The notes beneath the pieces were generated by a model that saw nothing but the letters and a program-made list of their open reading frames with translations, did not search any database and was not told the DNA's origin. Made by a program: the position numbers and the translations under genes. A stretch of 64,000 bases of DNA, taken from contig OX155972.1 in assembly GCA_944548615.1 (NCBI GenBank), forward strand, positions 8,455,719 to 8,519,718, given 5' to 3'. Position 1 is the first letter of the stretch, and the number at the start of each line of letters is the position of its first letter. Source of the DNA: Micropterix aruncella. Lineage: Eukaryota > Arthropoda > Insecta > Lepidoptera > Micropterigidae. Below are positions 1-11,059 of this stretch, in pieces.

Positions 1-1185
1 TTGGACTACACGGAGCCCTAATCCTTTCGCCAACGAAGATATGGCAATTTAAATTTATAGGGGGGTTCTCTCTATTTCGATCTTATTAATTTAAATTCAA
101 ATTTTATCGCAAAGTAATTTTACTAGGGGAAGCTAATGGTTACAATATATTGACTTGCCTGTTTTAATGTTAGGATTCCGAAGAGGGCCTACCCGGATCG
201 TCTGAACTGAGTTTAGTTATAGAGATTTAAAACACTAATAGATTTTAAACTGTGTCGGTACTGCAGACTGATAATGAAAAAATGAACGAATGATTTGGCG
301 GTACCCGATCCCCCCGCCATAGGCGGAGCGGGCCGGTTTCTTCTCGACCGTTCCGCTCGGTGGTTGCTAGCCAAAAAAAGGAAGATTTCTCTTCTTTTAT
401 GTAAACTAATTCTACCTTATTAATTTATAATCAAATAGGGACGTGCGCGATTTGTCGCATATATACTGTAAACGTATTTGTTCAATATTTCGCGTCTATT
501 GCGCGATGCACAAAGTAACTATTTATATGATTTAATTACAGTTTATTTATAATAAAATACTAGGCCCTAACAGTACCTAATACTTGTATGCTTTAATGGC
601 GTCCGCGCTGCTGGGTAAGACAACTAAAATAATAGAAGTTGCTTTGACGTCATATTTAAGTACACCACATTTAGCTGAAATACTAAACCAGCTGGAAATA
701 ATGTAAGTAATATACATCAGATGTCAGATATTGTTGGTATAGAAGTTAATAATGGAGTGACGTAACCGCCTCCACGTGACGAATCTCAATATAGCACAAT
801 GTTGGAAGTATACAGCAAGGCCATTTTCATCTGCAAGTAATGGGAAAGACGAGATAACGCTGAAAGGGAATGTTTCCAATTCAATCAGACATTAAGTGAA
901 GAAATGCTTTCCGTATATGACGTTGCTTTTCGCTATATCCACATTCGACTTCCATGATTGCTAATAGCATTACAACTTGTGTAGAGAATTATTCAAGAAA
1001 ATAATATAATGACTATATATTATGACTTTTTAACATTGCTATGAAGCGTTTTAAATTTACGATTTTTCCATATTGACATTTATTTTTATGTATAAATGTC
1101 ATTTTTTTACAGTTTTTGTAATACTCGCACGTCATATAGTACAGTATCTAATGCTTTAGTCAGTCAATGAAGTTATCGATGCAGA
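1..1185. other. unassigned intergenic sequence
   Basis: No open frame or repeat I can name. A GC-rich patch near 300-350 (CCGCCATAGGCGGAGCGGG) contrasts with the AT-rich surroundings. No host gene is visible. Confidence 0.4.
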
Positions 1186-1917
1186 GTTTTTTGACGTGAC
1201 AACGTCTTATAATTCGATGGAGCTGGCTGCACGCACAAAAAAACATGACTCATGCGGCGTTACTTCGCTCTGAGGCGTTCCATTTATTATATTTATTATT
1301 CAATATAAATGCTGCCATCTACCGGTTGCGAAAGAATTATTTACTTACCTCAGTCTAAAATAGTACGAATGAAAATCACTAGATTGATTTAAATTCTTGA
1401 CATAATTTTATATGTATTCCTGATATAAGGAATGTTATTACTGAACGGACAATTTTCTTGTAGGTACAACGAAGTGAAACAAAGTAAGCAACTTGTATTA
1501 AAAAATTAAAAAAAGTTTGAAAAGCTATCATTACCATGCGCTATCTAGCGGTTGGTAAAATGTCGCTGATATTGTTTATTTACGACGTATTACCTACCGC
1601 TAGATGGCGCAGCGTGCTCAAACGCTTCTCAAACCGTTATTTAACAGTTTGAGATTTCAAACTTTCAAATAAAAAAAAACAATAAACTTTAAACAATAAA
1701 CAATTATACAATTATACTGCTATACAATAATACATTTACATGTTGTAGTCAAATCGGTGAGTATAAAAGCATATATTTTTGGGTGTTTGTAATAAACAAT
1801 ATCAGAATCTTAAATGAAACTGCTTCAAATGCAACCATTCCATCAGTATTTTCTTATGACGTTGTCACGTTTAACTATCGACAGTAAACCGACTTTACAG
1901 ACAACCAATTTTTTTAC
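1186..1917. mobile_element. non-autonomous inverted-repeat element, GTGACAACGTC family, copy 1
   Basis: The left end carries GACGTGACAACGTCTTATAA and the right end carries the inverse, ATGACGTTGTCACGTTTAAC. The same ends, the following ACTTTACAGACAACC block and the internal segment GCTATACAATAATACATTT recur at 17972-18362. This copy is longer because its middle (about 1300-1700) has extra sequence, including an imperfect palindrome. There is no transposase frame, so it must be mobilised in trans. The superfamily is not determined. Confidence 0.65.
1531..1615. repeat. imperfect palindrome inside the element
   Basis: Arms 1531-1565 and 1582-1615 are inverted near-copies: one holds CGCTATCTAGCGGTTGGTAA and the other TTACCTACCGCTAGATGGCG. 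The loop is about 16 bases. It may be a small foldback element inserted in the larger one. Confidence 0.55.
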
Positions 1918-2410
1918 CTATTTTTATACACACTTAGTGAAATATTATTTAGGCATTATTTTATTTATTTGTTATAGTGCATACATTGCATTAAAGTAGT
2001 GATTCTCAACCTGGGGGTAATTACCTCCAAAGTGGAAAAAGGGGATTTTCTGAGGGGAAAAGATAACGACAAGGATTGGTCATCTTTAAGTCAGAAATCA
2101 AAATTATAAACAAAATTCTATATATGAAGTCTAACTAACTACCTGATCACTAATCATTAAGTATAACTTAGTGAATTAGACAATTTTAGGTAGCACGACT
2201 TACGATGTGTTTTGGCTGAAACTGCACGGAATGTTAATCAAATTATAATTAGAACTAAGCAATATCTAACGTCTCACTGACTTTTTAAAAAGATATTTTA
2301 ACCCCTCAAATGAATGGCGATTAGCTCGGGTTGCCTACGGCAAAATGTTTATAAATTTATATTTACATTTACATTAACATTTACATAGAGCGGGGTTTAC
2401 TATGGTTGCT

Positions 2411-2441
2411 GGTCGAGCCAGCAATGTATGCTGGCTCGACC
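2411..2441. repeat. perfect 13-bp snap-back hairpin in LINE RT
   Basis: GGTCGAGCCAGCA (2411-2423) and TGCTGGCTCGACC (2429-2441) are exact inverse copies around a 5-base loop. The hairpin lies at the 5' limit of recognisable reverse transcriptase, where the frame reads CWLDLENAFGSV. Confidence 0.85.
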
Positions 2442-4407
2442 TAGAGAATGCCTTTGGGTCAGTCCGACACAGTCTCTTCCACTTTGCACTCCGCTGGTAC
2501 AACTTCCCACCAGTCGTGCGTGACATTGTAGCCTCCTACTAGAACTGTCTGACTTTCCATGTTAAAACGCAAGAATGGACTACCCGCTCTATACCATATT
2601 CAATTGGACTATTTCAGGGCTGTTGCCTCTCCCCGACGATTTTTAATATAGTTTTTTAATATACTGCTGGAAAGCCCGACCCAGTTTGACAGGAAGTGGG
2701 GCTACCGTTTTAAAACAGACGGCCAATACACCTCGTCGTGCCTCGCTTTTGCCGACGACCTAACTTTCATCACCAGAAGCCCCAAGCAGCTTTCCCTGCT
2801 ATTACAGAAAGTGGAGCTTTTCTGCGACTGGTCAGGCTGTATAAAAGTGAAGCCCTCCAAATGTTTTTGCCTTGGACTCGCCCGCATGGGCACAACATTT
2901 ACATCCTATGACCCCAAATTGGTCTATACCTAAGGGCTCTAATATCTCCCTTATAGACCCAAACAATCATTTCAAATTTCTCGGCAGAAAAATCACCCAT
3001 CAGGGAAAAGACGTCTCGGGCGATCATGTTATAGAGCATTTCAAAAGTTGCCTGGCGAAAATAGATGCCTTGCTAATTTCTGGCCCTCGTAAGGCCTGGA
3101 TCTATGACAATTATCTAACGTCACATTTGTCATGGCCCTTTCTTATTTACGATTTTACCAAAACCCAACTGTCCCGTCTAGATGCGCTGGTGACAGCTAG
3201 TTTAAAATCCTGGCTGTCCTTAGCCAAACCAGCTGACCCCTCGACTCTCTTCAGGTCCAAACAAAATTTTGGGCTAGCGCTTAAACTGCCCTCTCTGCTC
3301 TACGCCAACTCCAGAATAACCAAAAATTCGATTCTGTGCAATTCCAAAGATCCGGCAATATCGAAGCACGTAATAAGTGGCCGTAGTGATTCAAATGATC
3401 TACAAGCCCGCGTAGACTTCCACAAAAAGTTCCTTACTGGAATCAGCCAGAATGGCACTGGTCTGGGGTATGGCAGTACAACCACGAGCGACGTGGACTT
3501 GAAGAAGTCTCTTTTGCGGGGAGATTACGACAGCAAGAGTATGGCTCATGCTATTGGCCTTCAATGCCAGAATGATTGGACAACAATTGGGGACTTTTGC
3601 ATTCCGCCTCCAATGCACTGGAAGGTAATGCTCTATGACTGGACGCCAGAGATGCTGAAAATTTATTTGAATGCCTTTCAGCATACACTTCCAGACCCCA
3701 GTAACCTCGCTCGTTGGAGCTTTGCCGAGGATAGTTCTTGTCCCCTCTGTAGCAATACCCCTTGCACAGCTAGACACATTCTAGCTGGCTGCAAGGTGGC
3801 CTTAGATCAAGGACGGTACACTTACCGCCATGACAAAGTTCTCGCTGTTATTCGCGAGGTAATTAGTCTCTCAGTGGCTCGTGCCAACAAGGGTTTGACA
3901 GTATCCTCCAAACCCCCAATACAGTTTGTGCGGGATGGCTCTAAAGGCAAAAAACATTTAACTACAAAACCTTTCTCAATAATCGAGAAAGCTACAGATT
4001 GGATTCTGGAGGTTGATTCGGTCTCTAAGCAGTATAAATTCCCTGAAAGTCTCGGATGCACAGCCCTCCGTCCAGATATAACTCTTTACTCTCTATCTCG
4101 GAAGGTGGCTCTTATTGTAGAATTAACTGTTCCATGGGAATCAAATATCCCAAAAGACCACGAGTACAAATTAAATAAATACCATGATCTCGCAAATGCC
4201 GTAACCCGGAACGGCTTCACTGTTCACCTTCACGCGGTGGAAGTTGGCGCTCGTGGCCTGCCAGCTAAATCTCTATTTCACCTCTTTAAAGATCTTGGCC
4301 TTTCCAGAAAAATAATCAACTCTTTCTTAGAAAAATTATCTAAAACTGCGATTTGCGCATCTCAAATTCTATGGCTTCGAAGGGGGAGTGAATGGGTGGC
4401 AAGGTGA
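2424..4407 (+). pseudogene. RLE-type (HERO/R2-group-like) LINE polyprotein, 5'-truncated
   Basis: This is the 3' part of a non-LTR retrotransposon that uses a restriction-like endonuclease. The RT portion (2424-2870) reads WLDLENAFGSV, then a QGCCLSP block, then FADDLTFI, but a stop (about 2540) and a frame change (about 2650) break it. From 2872 an uninterrupted 511-codon frame holds the C-terminal half. A zinc knuckle lies at residues 290-307 (C290, C293, H302, C307). The endonuclease signature follows: P401-D402, E417, K433 and KY at 436-437. C-terminal zinc knuckle plus PD-(D/E)xK nuclease is known from the R2, R4, NeSL and HERO clades. The wording around the knuckle ('GRYTYRH') recalls HERO. 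The ORF start at 2872 is only where the frame opens, so this is not a functional gene. Confidence 0.8.
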
Positions 4408-4704
4408 ACGCTCACATGTGGCAAGACAGCTGTCCTAAACCTACCACAGCCGGTTCGTAAGTCCGGAATCCACTGCTCACCCCCCAGAAGTGTAAAAAAT
4501 TGTATTATGATGGGCCCGACTCCGGTCGGTGAATTCCATGGCAGCTCCGTTTGTATTTATTTATTCTATAGCATTACTATAGAGCGGATTACTATAAAGC
4601 GGCGCACATTTACATTTATATTTACATCTATATAAATTTATATACATTTTGTATACATTTTGCTAAGGCATCCCTTAAGGGACGCCTCACATTTAAGGGG
4701 TTAA

Positions 4705-5379
4705 AACGTACCTATAGTGTCCTTTAGCTCCGTAGTGGAAAACATAACATGGCACCTAACTCAGTATTCCTGATGATATGTTGTATTTTAAGAAGCACTC
4801 TATTTTTCTCTGAATCATGTATAGTAAGTGAATTATGAATGAGTGATATTCTTTTCGTATTCTCGTATACAACTTTTTGGTGGGGCGGTGATGGGGAAAG
4901 GTGTGTCTTTTTTGAAACATAAAAATATCGTAGGTCATGATATAATAAATAGTACAGTAATAAATATTCGTTCTCGGTACATTTGTTATATGGTGGTTGA
5001 TGAAAGTCGGCATCAGATAAGCCTCAATTGGACTTATTGACTTGAGCGTTGGCCACAATCAGATTATGAAATTTTGGTTGACAAGTAACTCATAGCTACA
5101 AGGCAATTATATTAGGTTGTTAATGCCCAAATAATGAAGTAAAAAATTTCCAGACATACCTAATCTAGATATGCATAATCCAAGTTAACCCTATAACCTA
5201 AATAAACCCTGAATTAAAAACTTGAACTTTCAATCAGGTCAGCCTGTATCCTGAAGGGACGTCACGCTCAAAATCCTCCCGTAAGTCCTTGGCTACTTGC
5301 CGGGAAATTTTGGAGTAACACCATCAAGTTTTTTCACTTAATTATGTGATCTTAAGTTGTGGACTCGTGCATAATCTTA
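4705..5379. other. unassigned, with one copy of the CACCCCAAAACTTTCC motif
   Basis: No credible gene. On the minus strand, 5286-5325 is a copy of a short motif that recurs at five other sites (ACTCCAAAATTTCCCGGCAA, then GTAGCCAAGGACTTAC). Confidence 0.4.
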
Positions 5380-6115
5380 TCTTCTTCTTATATATAAAAA
5401 TGAATCGCCGTGCGTTAGTCTCGCAGGATCTTGGAAATGACTCGACCGATTTGAATTATTTTTTTTTAATTTTGTTTGGCTTTATTCAGGGGTGGTTTAC
5501 AAAAAAAAATATTTAGCAAAAACTCAAAGAAACAACTGAAAATCGAAAAAATCTAAATTGGTCATTTTGGGAACATTGGCCACTTTCTAGATGGCTATCG
5601 CGGCGATCGTATTGTTTGACAGCTGCGCTATCCATAACTGTTATTCATTCCGTACAATGTGTAAATTTTCAAAAAGTCGAAAAGTCGTAAAAGTCGAAAA
5701 AGTCAAGAGTCGAAAAAGTCAAAAAAGTCGAAAAAGTCGAAAACGTCGAAAAAGTCGGAAAAGTAAAAAAATGGAAAAAGTCGGAAAAGTCAAAAAAGTA
5801 AAAAAAGTCAAAAAAGTCGAAAAAGTCGATAAAGTCCAAAAAGTACAAAAAGTCAAAAAATGTAAAAAAGTCGAAAAAGTCGGAAAAGTCGAAAAAGTCA
5901 AAAAAGCATTTATATTTCATCATGTAACATTCAATTTATTTTAATTACAAACGACTTTCATTTAATCACCAAACGAAACTCAAACCGTACATGATTCGGC
6001 CATATTATAGATTTCAATGAATTGGATTTGGAAGGTTGATTAGGATCAATTAACGCTTATGAAGAGTTACAATTAAATCAATTTTTGGTGGTACGAAGTT
6101 CACCGGGTCATCTAG
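5380..6115 (+). mobile_element. non-autonomous Helitron, copy A
   Basis: It begins A|TCTTCTTCTTATATATAAAA and ends GGGTCATCTAG|T, the expected Helitron 5'-TC and 3'-CTAG with insertion between A and T. A short GGTG/CACC stem sits just before the 3' end. Related copies, all inverted, lie at 13517-15663, 28082-28778 and about 50043. The interior is a 9-bp minisatellite. The superfamily is supported by Rep/helicase remnants in the 13.5-15.7 kb relative. Confidence 0.85.
5669..5905. repeat. 9-bp minisatellite (GTCGAAAAA)n
   Basis: About 25 imperfect units of GTCGAAAAA or GTCAAAAAA. Because 9 is a multiple of three, every frame stays open: Lys/Val/Glu-rich one way, Phe/Asp/Thr-rich the other. These frames are artefacts of the repeat. 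Confidence 0.9.
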
Positions 6116-6191
6116 TATGTTTATAATTATTGGGTCCTCGACGGAGTACGCAATACGGTACGAGATACGTTATGAGATACGGAAGTGTCAA

Positions 6192-6335
6192 GAAAAAAAA
6201 AACGGTTGTGTAACCTCAAAACTTTCCCGGAAAACAGATCCATCCCCCCCCCGTCCCAACCCTCCCCAAATCCTCCCCCAAATTCCAAACCCCCTCCCCT
6301 TACAACCCTCCCCCCCCCCCTTCCAACCCACCCAT
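6192..6335 (+). repeat. CACCCCAAAACTTTCC motif plus C-rich tract
   Basis: An A-run, then CGGTTGTGTAACCTCAAAAC and TTTCCCGG, then about 80 bases of CCCTCCCC-rich sequence. One of six copies of the motif; see the others at 5286, 14705, 37206, 43454 and 63659. Confidence 0.6.
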
Positions 6336-6439
6336 TAGATCTGTATTAAATAGACTCTGTATTAGATCTTGTGCGTGTCTCGTGATATTTTTTTGGGTCA
6401 TCTAACCCCCATACACCCAAAAATCAGATTCACTTATGA

Positions 6440-7385
6440 AGTAGAAAAGGACGGCTATTTTTAGTTGTAAAAGTGACGAGGAGAAGTGACAACACTCTCG
6501 GACATACGGTATATCGGAAGCCTACACATACGGACAGATATTTTCATGCAAGCTCACACCATCATCCCTACCATCTACGTTCAGTGCTAACGCCGCTCGT
6601 GAATCGAGCACGCGATCTATGCGACGCTAAGCATTTTCCGCTGAACATGTCAATAATGTCCTTAGAAGAAATGGATACGGAAAATATCACGAGACACGCA
6701 CACGATCTAATACAAACGAAATTCAGAAACCGATCAGATCAAGAGCATTCTTACCATACGTCAAGGCCGTGACAGATCGAATAAGATGTTAAAAAGATTC
6801 GATATAAAAACGATCTTCAATCCGACCCAAAATATAACTCGAGTTTTGAGCAGGCCTCAAAACTCGAGCTATATTTTGGGAATACCACTGCAAAGGATGT
6901 AATACCACTGCAAACCCCGGGTGTCTATAAAGTCGAATGCAGTTGCGCTCTAGCCTACGTTGGACAAACGAAACGGCCCATAGCCACACGACTGACAGAA
7001 CACATCAAAGCTGTTAAAAACGTTCAGCGAGAAAAATCGGCGATCTGCAAACATATATTGGATAGCGGAAGTAACCACTGGATGCAGTTTGAAAATCCCA
7101 TTGTGCTATCCAAGGAACAAATTCTACTTTCCTCGCATGATCCGAGAAGCCATTAAAATAAGAATAAAACCGAACTTCAATAGAGACGACGGTTACAAAC
7201 TCTCTTCTACATGGAACCCTCTTCTTAAAATGTTCCCGCCGCCGAACGACGAACGCAAGAACGTAAGACAGGATACAGTGAATGTTGTATGCAAGACGGA
7301 TTTTCGAAATTTTGAGTACATTGAAGCCATAAAATATATTATAATTCACAAAGGGACCAGGGCCAAGTGGCAAAATGCGTAAAAG
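6440..7385 (+). pseudogene. Penelope-like element, RT C-terminus and GIY-YIG nuclease
   Basis: A fragment of a Penelope-like retroelement. Around 6480-6770 the frame reads GHTVYRKPTHTDRYFHASSH, which is the conserved end of the Penelope RT. A second frame from about 6918 reads GVYKVECSCALAYVGQTKRP, the GIY-YIG endonuclease core, with GVY and AYVGQT as the two tyrosine motifs. A third frame (7089-7380) gives FPRMIREAIKI and then DGYKLSSTWNPLL, the usual tail. At least two frameshifts separate these pieces, so it is inactive. The 3' flank runs to about 7790. Confidence 0.85.
6826..6880. repeat. 25-bp snap-back hairpin in Penelope fragment
   Basis: Arms 6826-6850 and 6856-6880 are inverse copies with a single mismatch around the loop CAGGC. 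Each arm contains AAAACTCGAG or its inverse. It interrupts otherwise recognisable coding sequence. Confidence 0.85.
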
Positions 7386-8275
7386 AAGTGTATCAACGAC
7401 TGGATTATTTATTAGCGTATGTATACTGCATCAAATGCTCGCCGCACGAGCACATCCATGAGCTCGCCCCAACGCTCACAAGACCTCCAGAATTCCGGAA
7501 GCCGTATCCGCACAGTCTGCTAGGTTAGCAGACCTCCAGCGCTGGTATCACAGCACAGCAGTCATTGCCACAGAATATGCTATGTACGCCTATCTACACA
7601 GTCTACACTCGCAAGATACCTGCCGCAGGGCGCGCAGCACTGCGACGCCACACCCAGAAAGCCGAATTAATAGGCCCGGCTCACACCAAGCCTCGCTAAA
7701 GGGTAATTTCCCAGCGGAATAATTCACGAGCCTTAAATAAGGCTCATGGACTGATCTCGGAATGAATAAAATGGGTGTTTTTTAAAAGTGACAAAATAAT
7801 TTAGGATAATTTGACCCAGCTGTGTTACTGAGGAATTCTTTTCCTGCCCCTCAAGGCTATAGCTAGCGTATGCCCTAATGTTAACCTTAAAGAAGAAGAA
7901 AGTTATCTTTCAAAACAACCCCATTTTTATATAAACAAAGGCCAGGGTAGATGTTATCATTTTCGTTCCTGAAACTGAGTTATGTCTCGCTTTTTACGTT
8001 AAGGCGAAATAGAAATTAAACCATTAAAAACAAAGAGACCGATTTTTTCCTCGAGATAAAGCATAAGGCATTATTTTATTTGGAGACGGAGCCCGGCAAG
8101 GGTTGCCTTGCGATTTTAAAAGGCTTAAGGAAGGGTACCACACAAAACATGAATTTGCATAATAGAAGACAAATCAAATCAAATCGAATCGCATTTATTG
8201 TCTTCAAAAACTTTTACATAATTGTTTAGACACTTTATATAGCCGTTTAATGTTAAAAAATAACTTTAAAATGTA
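7386..8275. other. Penelope 3' flank and unassigned sequence
   Basis: The first 400 bases are GC-richer and continue from the Penelope fragment to AATGAATAAAATGGG near 7770. The rest is unassigned. A short (TCAAA)n run at 8166-8185 resembles a LINE 3' tail. Confidence 0.4.
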
Positions 8276-8494
8276 TCCTACTAATATTATAAACGCGAAA
8301 GTTTGTATGTATGTATGGATGTTTGTTACTTTTTCACGCAAAAACTACTGAATGGATTTTGATGAAACTTTACAATAATATAGCTTACACATCAGAATAA
8401 CACATCGGCTATAATTTATAAAGATATATGGTTTTCTATCATCATTACCACAATTTTCCATCACCACGCGGGTGAAACCGCTGGGCGCAGCTAG
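8276..8494 (+). mobile_element. 219-bp non-autonomous Helitron
   Basis: It starts A|TCCTACTAATATTATAAA and ends GGGCGCAGCTAG|T. The 3' hairpin GCGG-GTGAAA-CCGC lies 9 bases before CTAG. The internal wording (CGCAAAAACTACTGAATGGA) is a very common short Helitron type of insects. It is non-coding and non-autonomous. Confidence 0.85.
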
Positions 8495-8974
8495 TACTAA
8501 ATATTTCATTAGAGACTCACCACACAATTGAGTTAGATATTTATAACTACAGTTAGTCATGAAATTATAATATTAAAATTAAATGGTCCTATAAATAAGA
8601 AATATAATTGATTATGGGAGACAATTAGAAATAATAGTAATAATATAATAATCAATAAAATGGTACAAATGTCAAATTAAATAAATAAAATCGAGATGGA
8701 AATTGTCAGTCATCTAATTATAATACGTTAATATTATATAATTCTCTCGCAATAAGGTAGCCTTTTAATTTCGATTTAAATTTGGCTATTTTTCCGTTTC
8801 TACATATAATTTTAATATTCTCAGGCAGTTTATTGTAACACGTTATTCCAACGTAATTTGGATCCCGGTAATTGCAAATCATCAAACAACACGCATAATT
8901 GAAAATATTTCAACCCATTGAATGCCGAGGTTTTGCACCAGACTGCATATGGGAGCCATCATACAAATGGTCTA
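8495..8974. other. AT-rich unassigned sequence
   Basis: AT-rich, with no coding frame or repeat that I recognise. Confidence 0.3.
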
Positions 8975-9467
8975 CAGTACAACCTCTGTAATCCGACAGA
9001 TACCAGACCAGTGCACTGCCGGATTACCGAAAACGCCGGATTATTGGAAAATAATAAAAAAAAATCTAACAGAAACTTTCGTTTTAATGTAGGCTATATT
9101 AAAAATATAAAATAAACAAAGGTGTTACTGTAGTGTAACTTACGTTATTCCATTGACGTGGAAGCCTTGAAATAATTGTCTATTGTCTTTGTTTTTTATT
9201 TCTGAACGATCTTTTAAGGGCTTGTTCTTGTAACCGTTTTAACACTGAAACGGCATGAGCACAGGCGCCATTTTCTTCTGCCCACGCTATCGATGTGGCG
9301 AACAAGACGATAGCCGCATCATGGCTTATCTTTGAAGCAGCTGTCATGTCATGGCAGTGAGTGGCCGACGTTGCCAGATTTATTTAGATGTGTCAACACC
9401 GCGAAAAGAATGCCGGATTACTGGGAGTGCCGGAGAGCTGAGATGCCGGATTACAGAGGTTGTACTG
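8975..9467. mobile_element. pogo/Tigger-type element, internally deleted
   Basis: Terminal inverted repeats CAGTACAACCTCTGTAATCC on the left and the inverse GGATTACAGAGGTTGTACTG on the right, flanked by TA duplications at 8973-8974 and 9468-9469. CAGT ends with a TA target duplication are known for pogo/Tigger elements. On the minus strand near 9190-9360 a short reading (AAIVLFATSIAWAEE, then LKRLQEQALKR) could be the tail of the transposase, but that is tentative. At 493 bp it is non-autonomous. Confidence 0.8.
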
Positions 9468-9784
9468 TACTACGAAATATTTCGTATTTGGCGCCGAAAG
9501 TATGAGAGTTATAGCTATTGTTAATATTTCTGTGCGTTGAAGAATGCTTCAAAATATATTATAGCGTTTACATAGTTCGGTACAAAATTTTGAAATTATT
9601 TTCAGAAATTTTGTTTTGTTAAAGATACGTTTTTCTTTTGTTTTAAGGTTTCTTATTTTGTTACAAGTTATTCGATAACAAAAAATATGTGAAAAAATAT
9701 AATTCCATTTTCTGAACGTTGCTGTGATAAATGTGTCATTTTATACACTGTTAAGAAAAATCGACTACTTTTCTACTCCTTTTT
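9468..9784. other. AT-rich unassigned sequence
   Basis: No coding frame and no repeat recognised. Confidence 0.3.
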
Positions 9785-9985
9785 TAATCATACTTTCTTG
9801 GCAAGCAAAGACAGTCTGTCTGTCTGTCTGTATTCCTCCAGATAGCGCCCAACTGCTTCATCCAATTGAGCTGAAATTTGGCATGCAGGCATCATTTAAT
9901 TTTGGTCATCGCATGTTAAAAAGGGTTGAAATCGGACCACCAGTGGGGCGCGCTAGTCATACTACAATCTTGAAATATTGGACTT
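9785..9985 (+). repeat. dispersed repeat, GAAATTTGGCATGCAGGCAT family, copy 1
   Basis: Begins with a (GTCT)n run, then ATAGCGCCCAACTGCTTCAT and GAAATTTGGCATGCAGGCAT. An inverted relative is at about 59725-59905. No termini identified; it is probably a fragment of a dispersed transposon. Confidence 0.55.
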
Positions 9986-10383
9986 AGAGATTGAAAATCG
10001 GTACACAGATGCGTCGTAGGGTTGAAAAAACATTGGTTTTAATATCTCTTATACAAGTGACAAGAAAAACAACATACATTTTAATCAAATAACAGCGTTA
10101 AGCCGCCCGAGGTTGCCCGAGATTCGAACCATATTGGAATATATCCATTTTAACACCACGGAAATACTACAAAAACAATAGATTTGCTGTCGGCGGAAGG
10201 GCGGACCAAATATTCTTCTTCCTCCGATAATCTCCTTCTTCCTTAGGTACCTATTCCACCTTATCTAGAATGCTATAACTTCAAAGACCTAGAAGTGCTA
10301 GACCTGAAGTAAGTATTGAGTAGTGTCTGGGCTTTTAAATAAATCTAGGGAAGACTGTGAAGAATTATTGAGGTCTCGAGTGT
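9986..10383. other. unassigned sequence
   Basis: A short TTCTTCTTCC-rich patch near 10215 is the only feature. No gene. Confidence 0.3.
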
Positions 10384-10560
10384 GATCATGCAATATATAT
10401 TATTACTCTATTTTATATACTATGTATGAATTTATATATAATATTAATATATATGTTATATATAATATAATATTATATTTATATATAATATATAATATTA
10501 TTTATATATGGTATATATCATATTTATATGTGTTTGTATCTAATATATAATAAATAATTA
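10384..10560. repeat. AT microsatellite
   Basis: Almost pure TATA/ATAT with many short palindromes. Low complexity. Confidence 0.85.
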
Positions 10561-10878
10561 TTATTTTATATAACTGAGTAGATTGCTATAAATTTTAATT
10601 TAGTTTGTATAATTTTATTGATGTTTTTAATTTTAAATTGTATTCACGTATTAGATAAGACTTGCCCTCTCGTCTCAAAATAAATTACCGATGTTAGTAC
10701 CACCTCAACACAGGTTCATACCTAGTGAGGTGGTAGACCGATATGTCAAAAAGATGGATTTCTTTTCTAATCTAGGTATAATATGTAGACTTATTATAAA
10801 ATGTTTTTGTGTTAGGATAAGGATTTTATTTATGTATATTGTAACTTGAATTAAGGAAATAAATAAATAAATAAAATC
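10551..10878 (+). repeat. LINE-like 3' end with (AAAT)n tail, copy 1
   Basis: A block containing GGTTCATACCTAGTGAGGTG and ATTCACGTATTAGATA, ending in GGAAATAAATAAATAAATAA. The same block is present inverted at 52245-52620, with the same tail at its outer end. A shared 3' end with a short-repeat tail is typical of a LINE 3' UTR. No coding part remains here. Confidence 0.6.
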
Positions 10879-11059
10879 CGGGCGGAATGAGATACATATA
10901 AGTCAATAAATTTGTAAATCTTCTAGCAGGTCTCAGCAAAAAAAGCAAATTCCGTAAAAAAAACAGCCGAGTGCATTATATTAGGAAATTAGTCAACTTT
11001 AGGGCTTTTAAATTAAGTAAGGTGTATTTCGATTTAAGAATTATTTATCATTTTATATG

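Larger units (their letters stand above)
2298..4704. mobile_element. piggyBac-type TTAA element (non-autonomous shell)
   Basis: TTAA at 2298-2301 is followed by CCCCTCAAATG, and the far side ends CATTTAAGGGG followed by TTAA at 4701-4704. The inverted ends continue inward for about 60 bases: GCAAAATGTTTATAAATTTA on the left, and the inverse of TATAAATTTATATACATTTT on the right. A TTAA duplication with ends starting CCC is the hallmark of the piggyBac superfamily. There is no transposase between the ends. The interior is occupied by an RLE-type LINE remnant, so the LINE probably inserted into an older piggyBac-derived repeat. Confidence 0.7.

Noticed and set aside
5591..5944. Lys/Val/Glu-rich and Phe/Asp-rich open frames (also 14.9-15.4 and 28.3-28.5 kb)
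   Set aside because: They are products of a 9-bp minisatellite, which cannot create stops while units stay intact. No start context or domain.
10090..10135. Possible tRNA-derived SINE (minus-strand GGTTCGAATCTC, box-B like)
   Set aside because: No matching A box at the right spacing and no acceptor or T-stem pairing.
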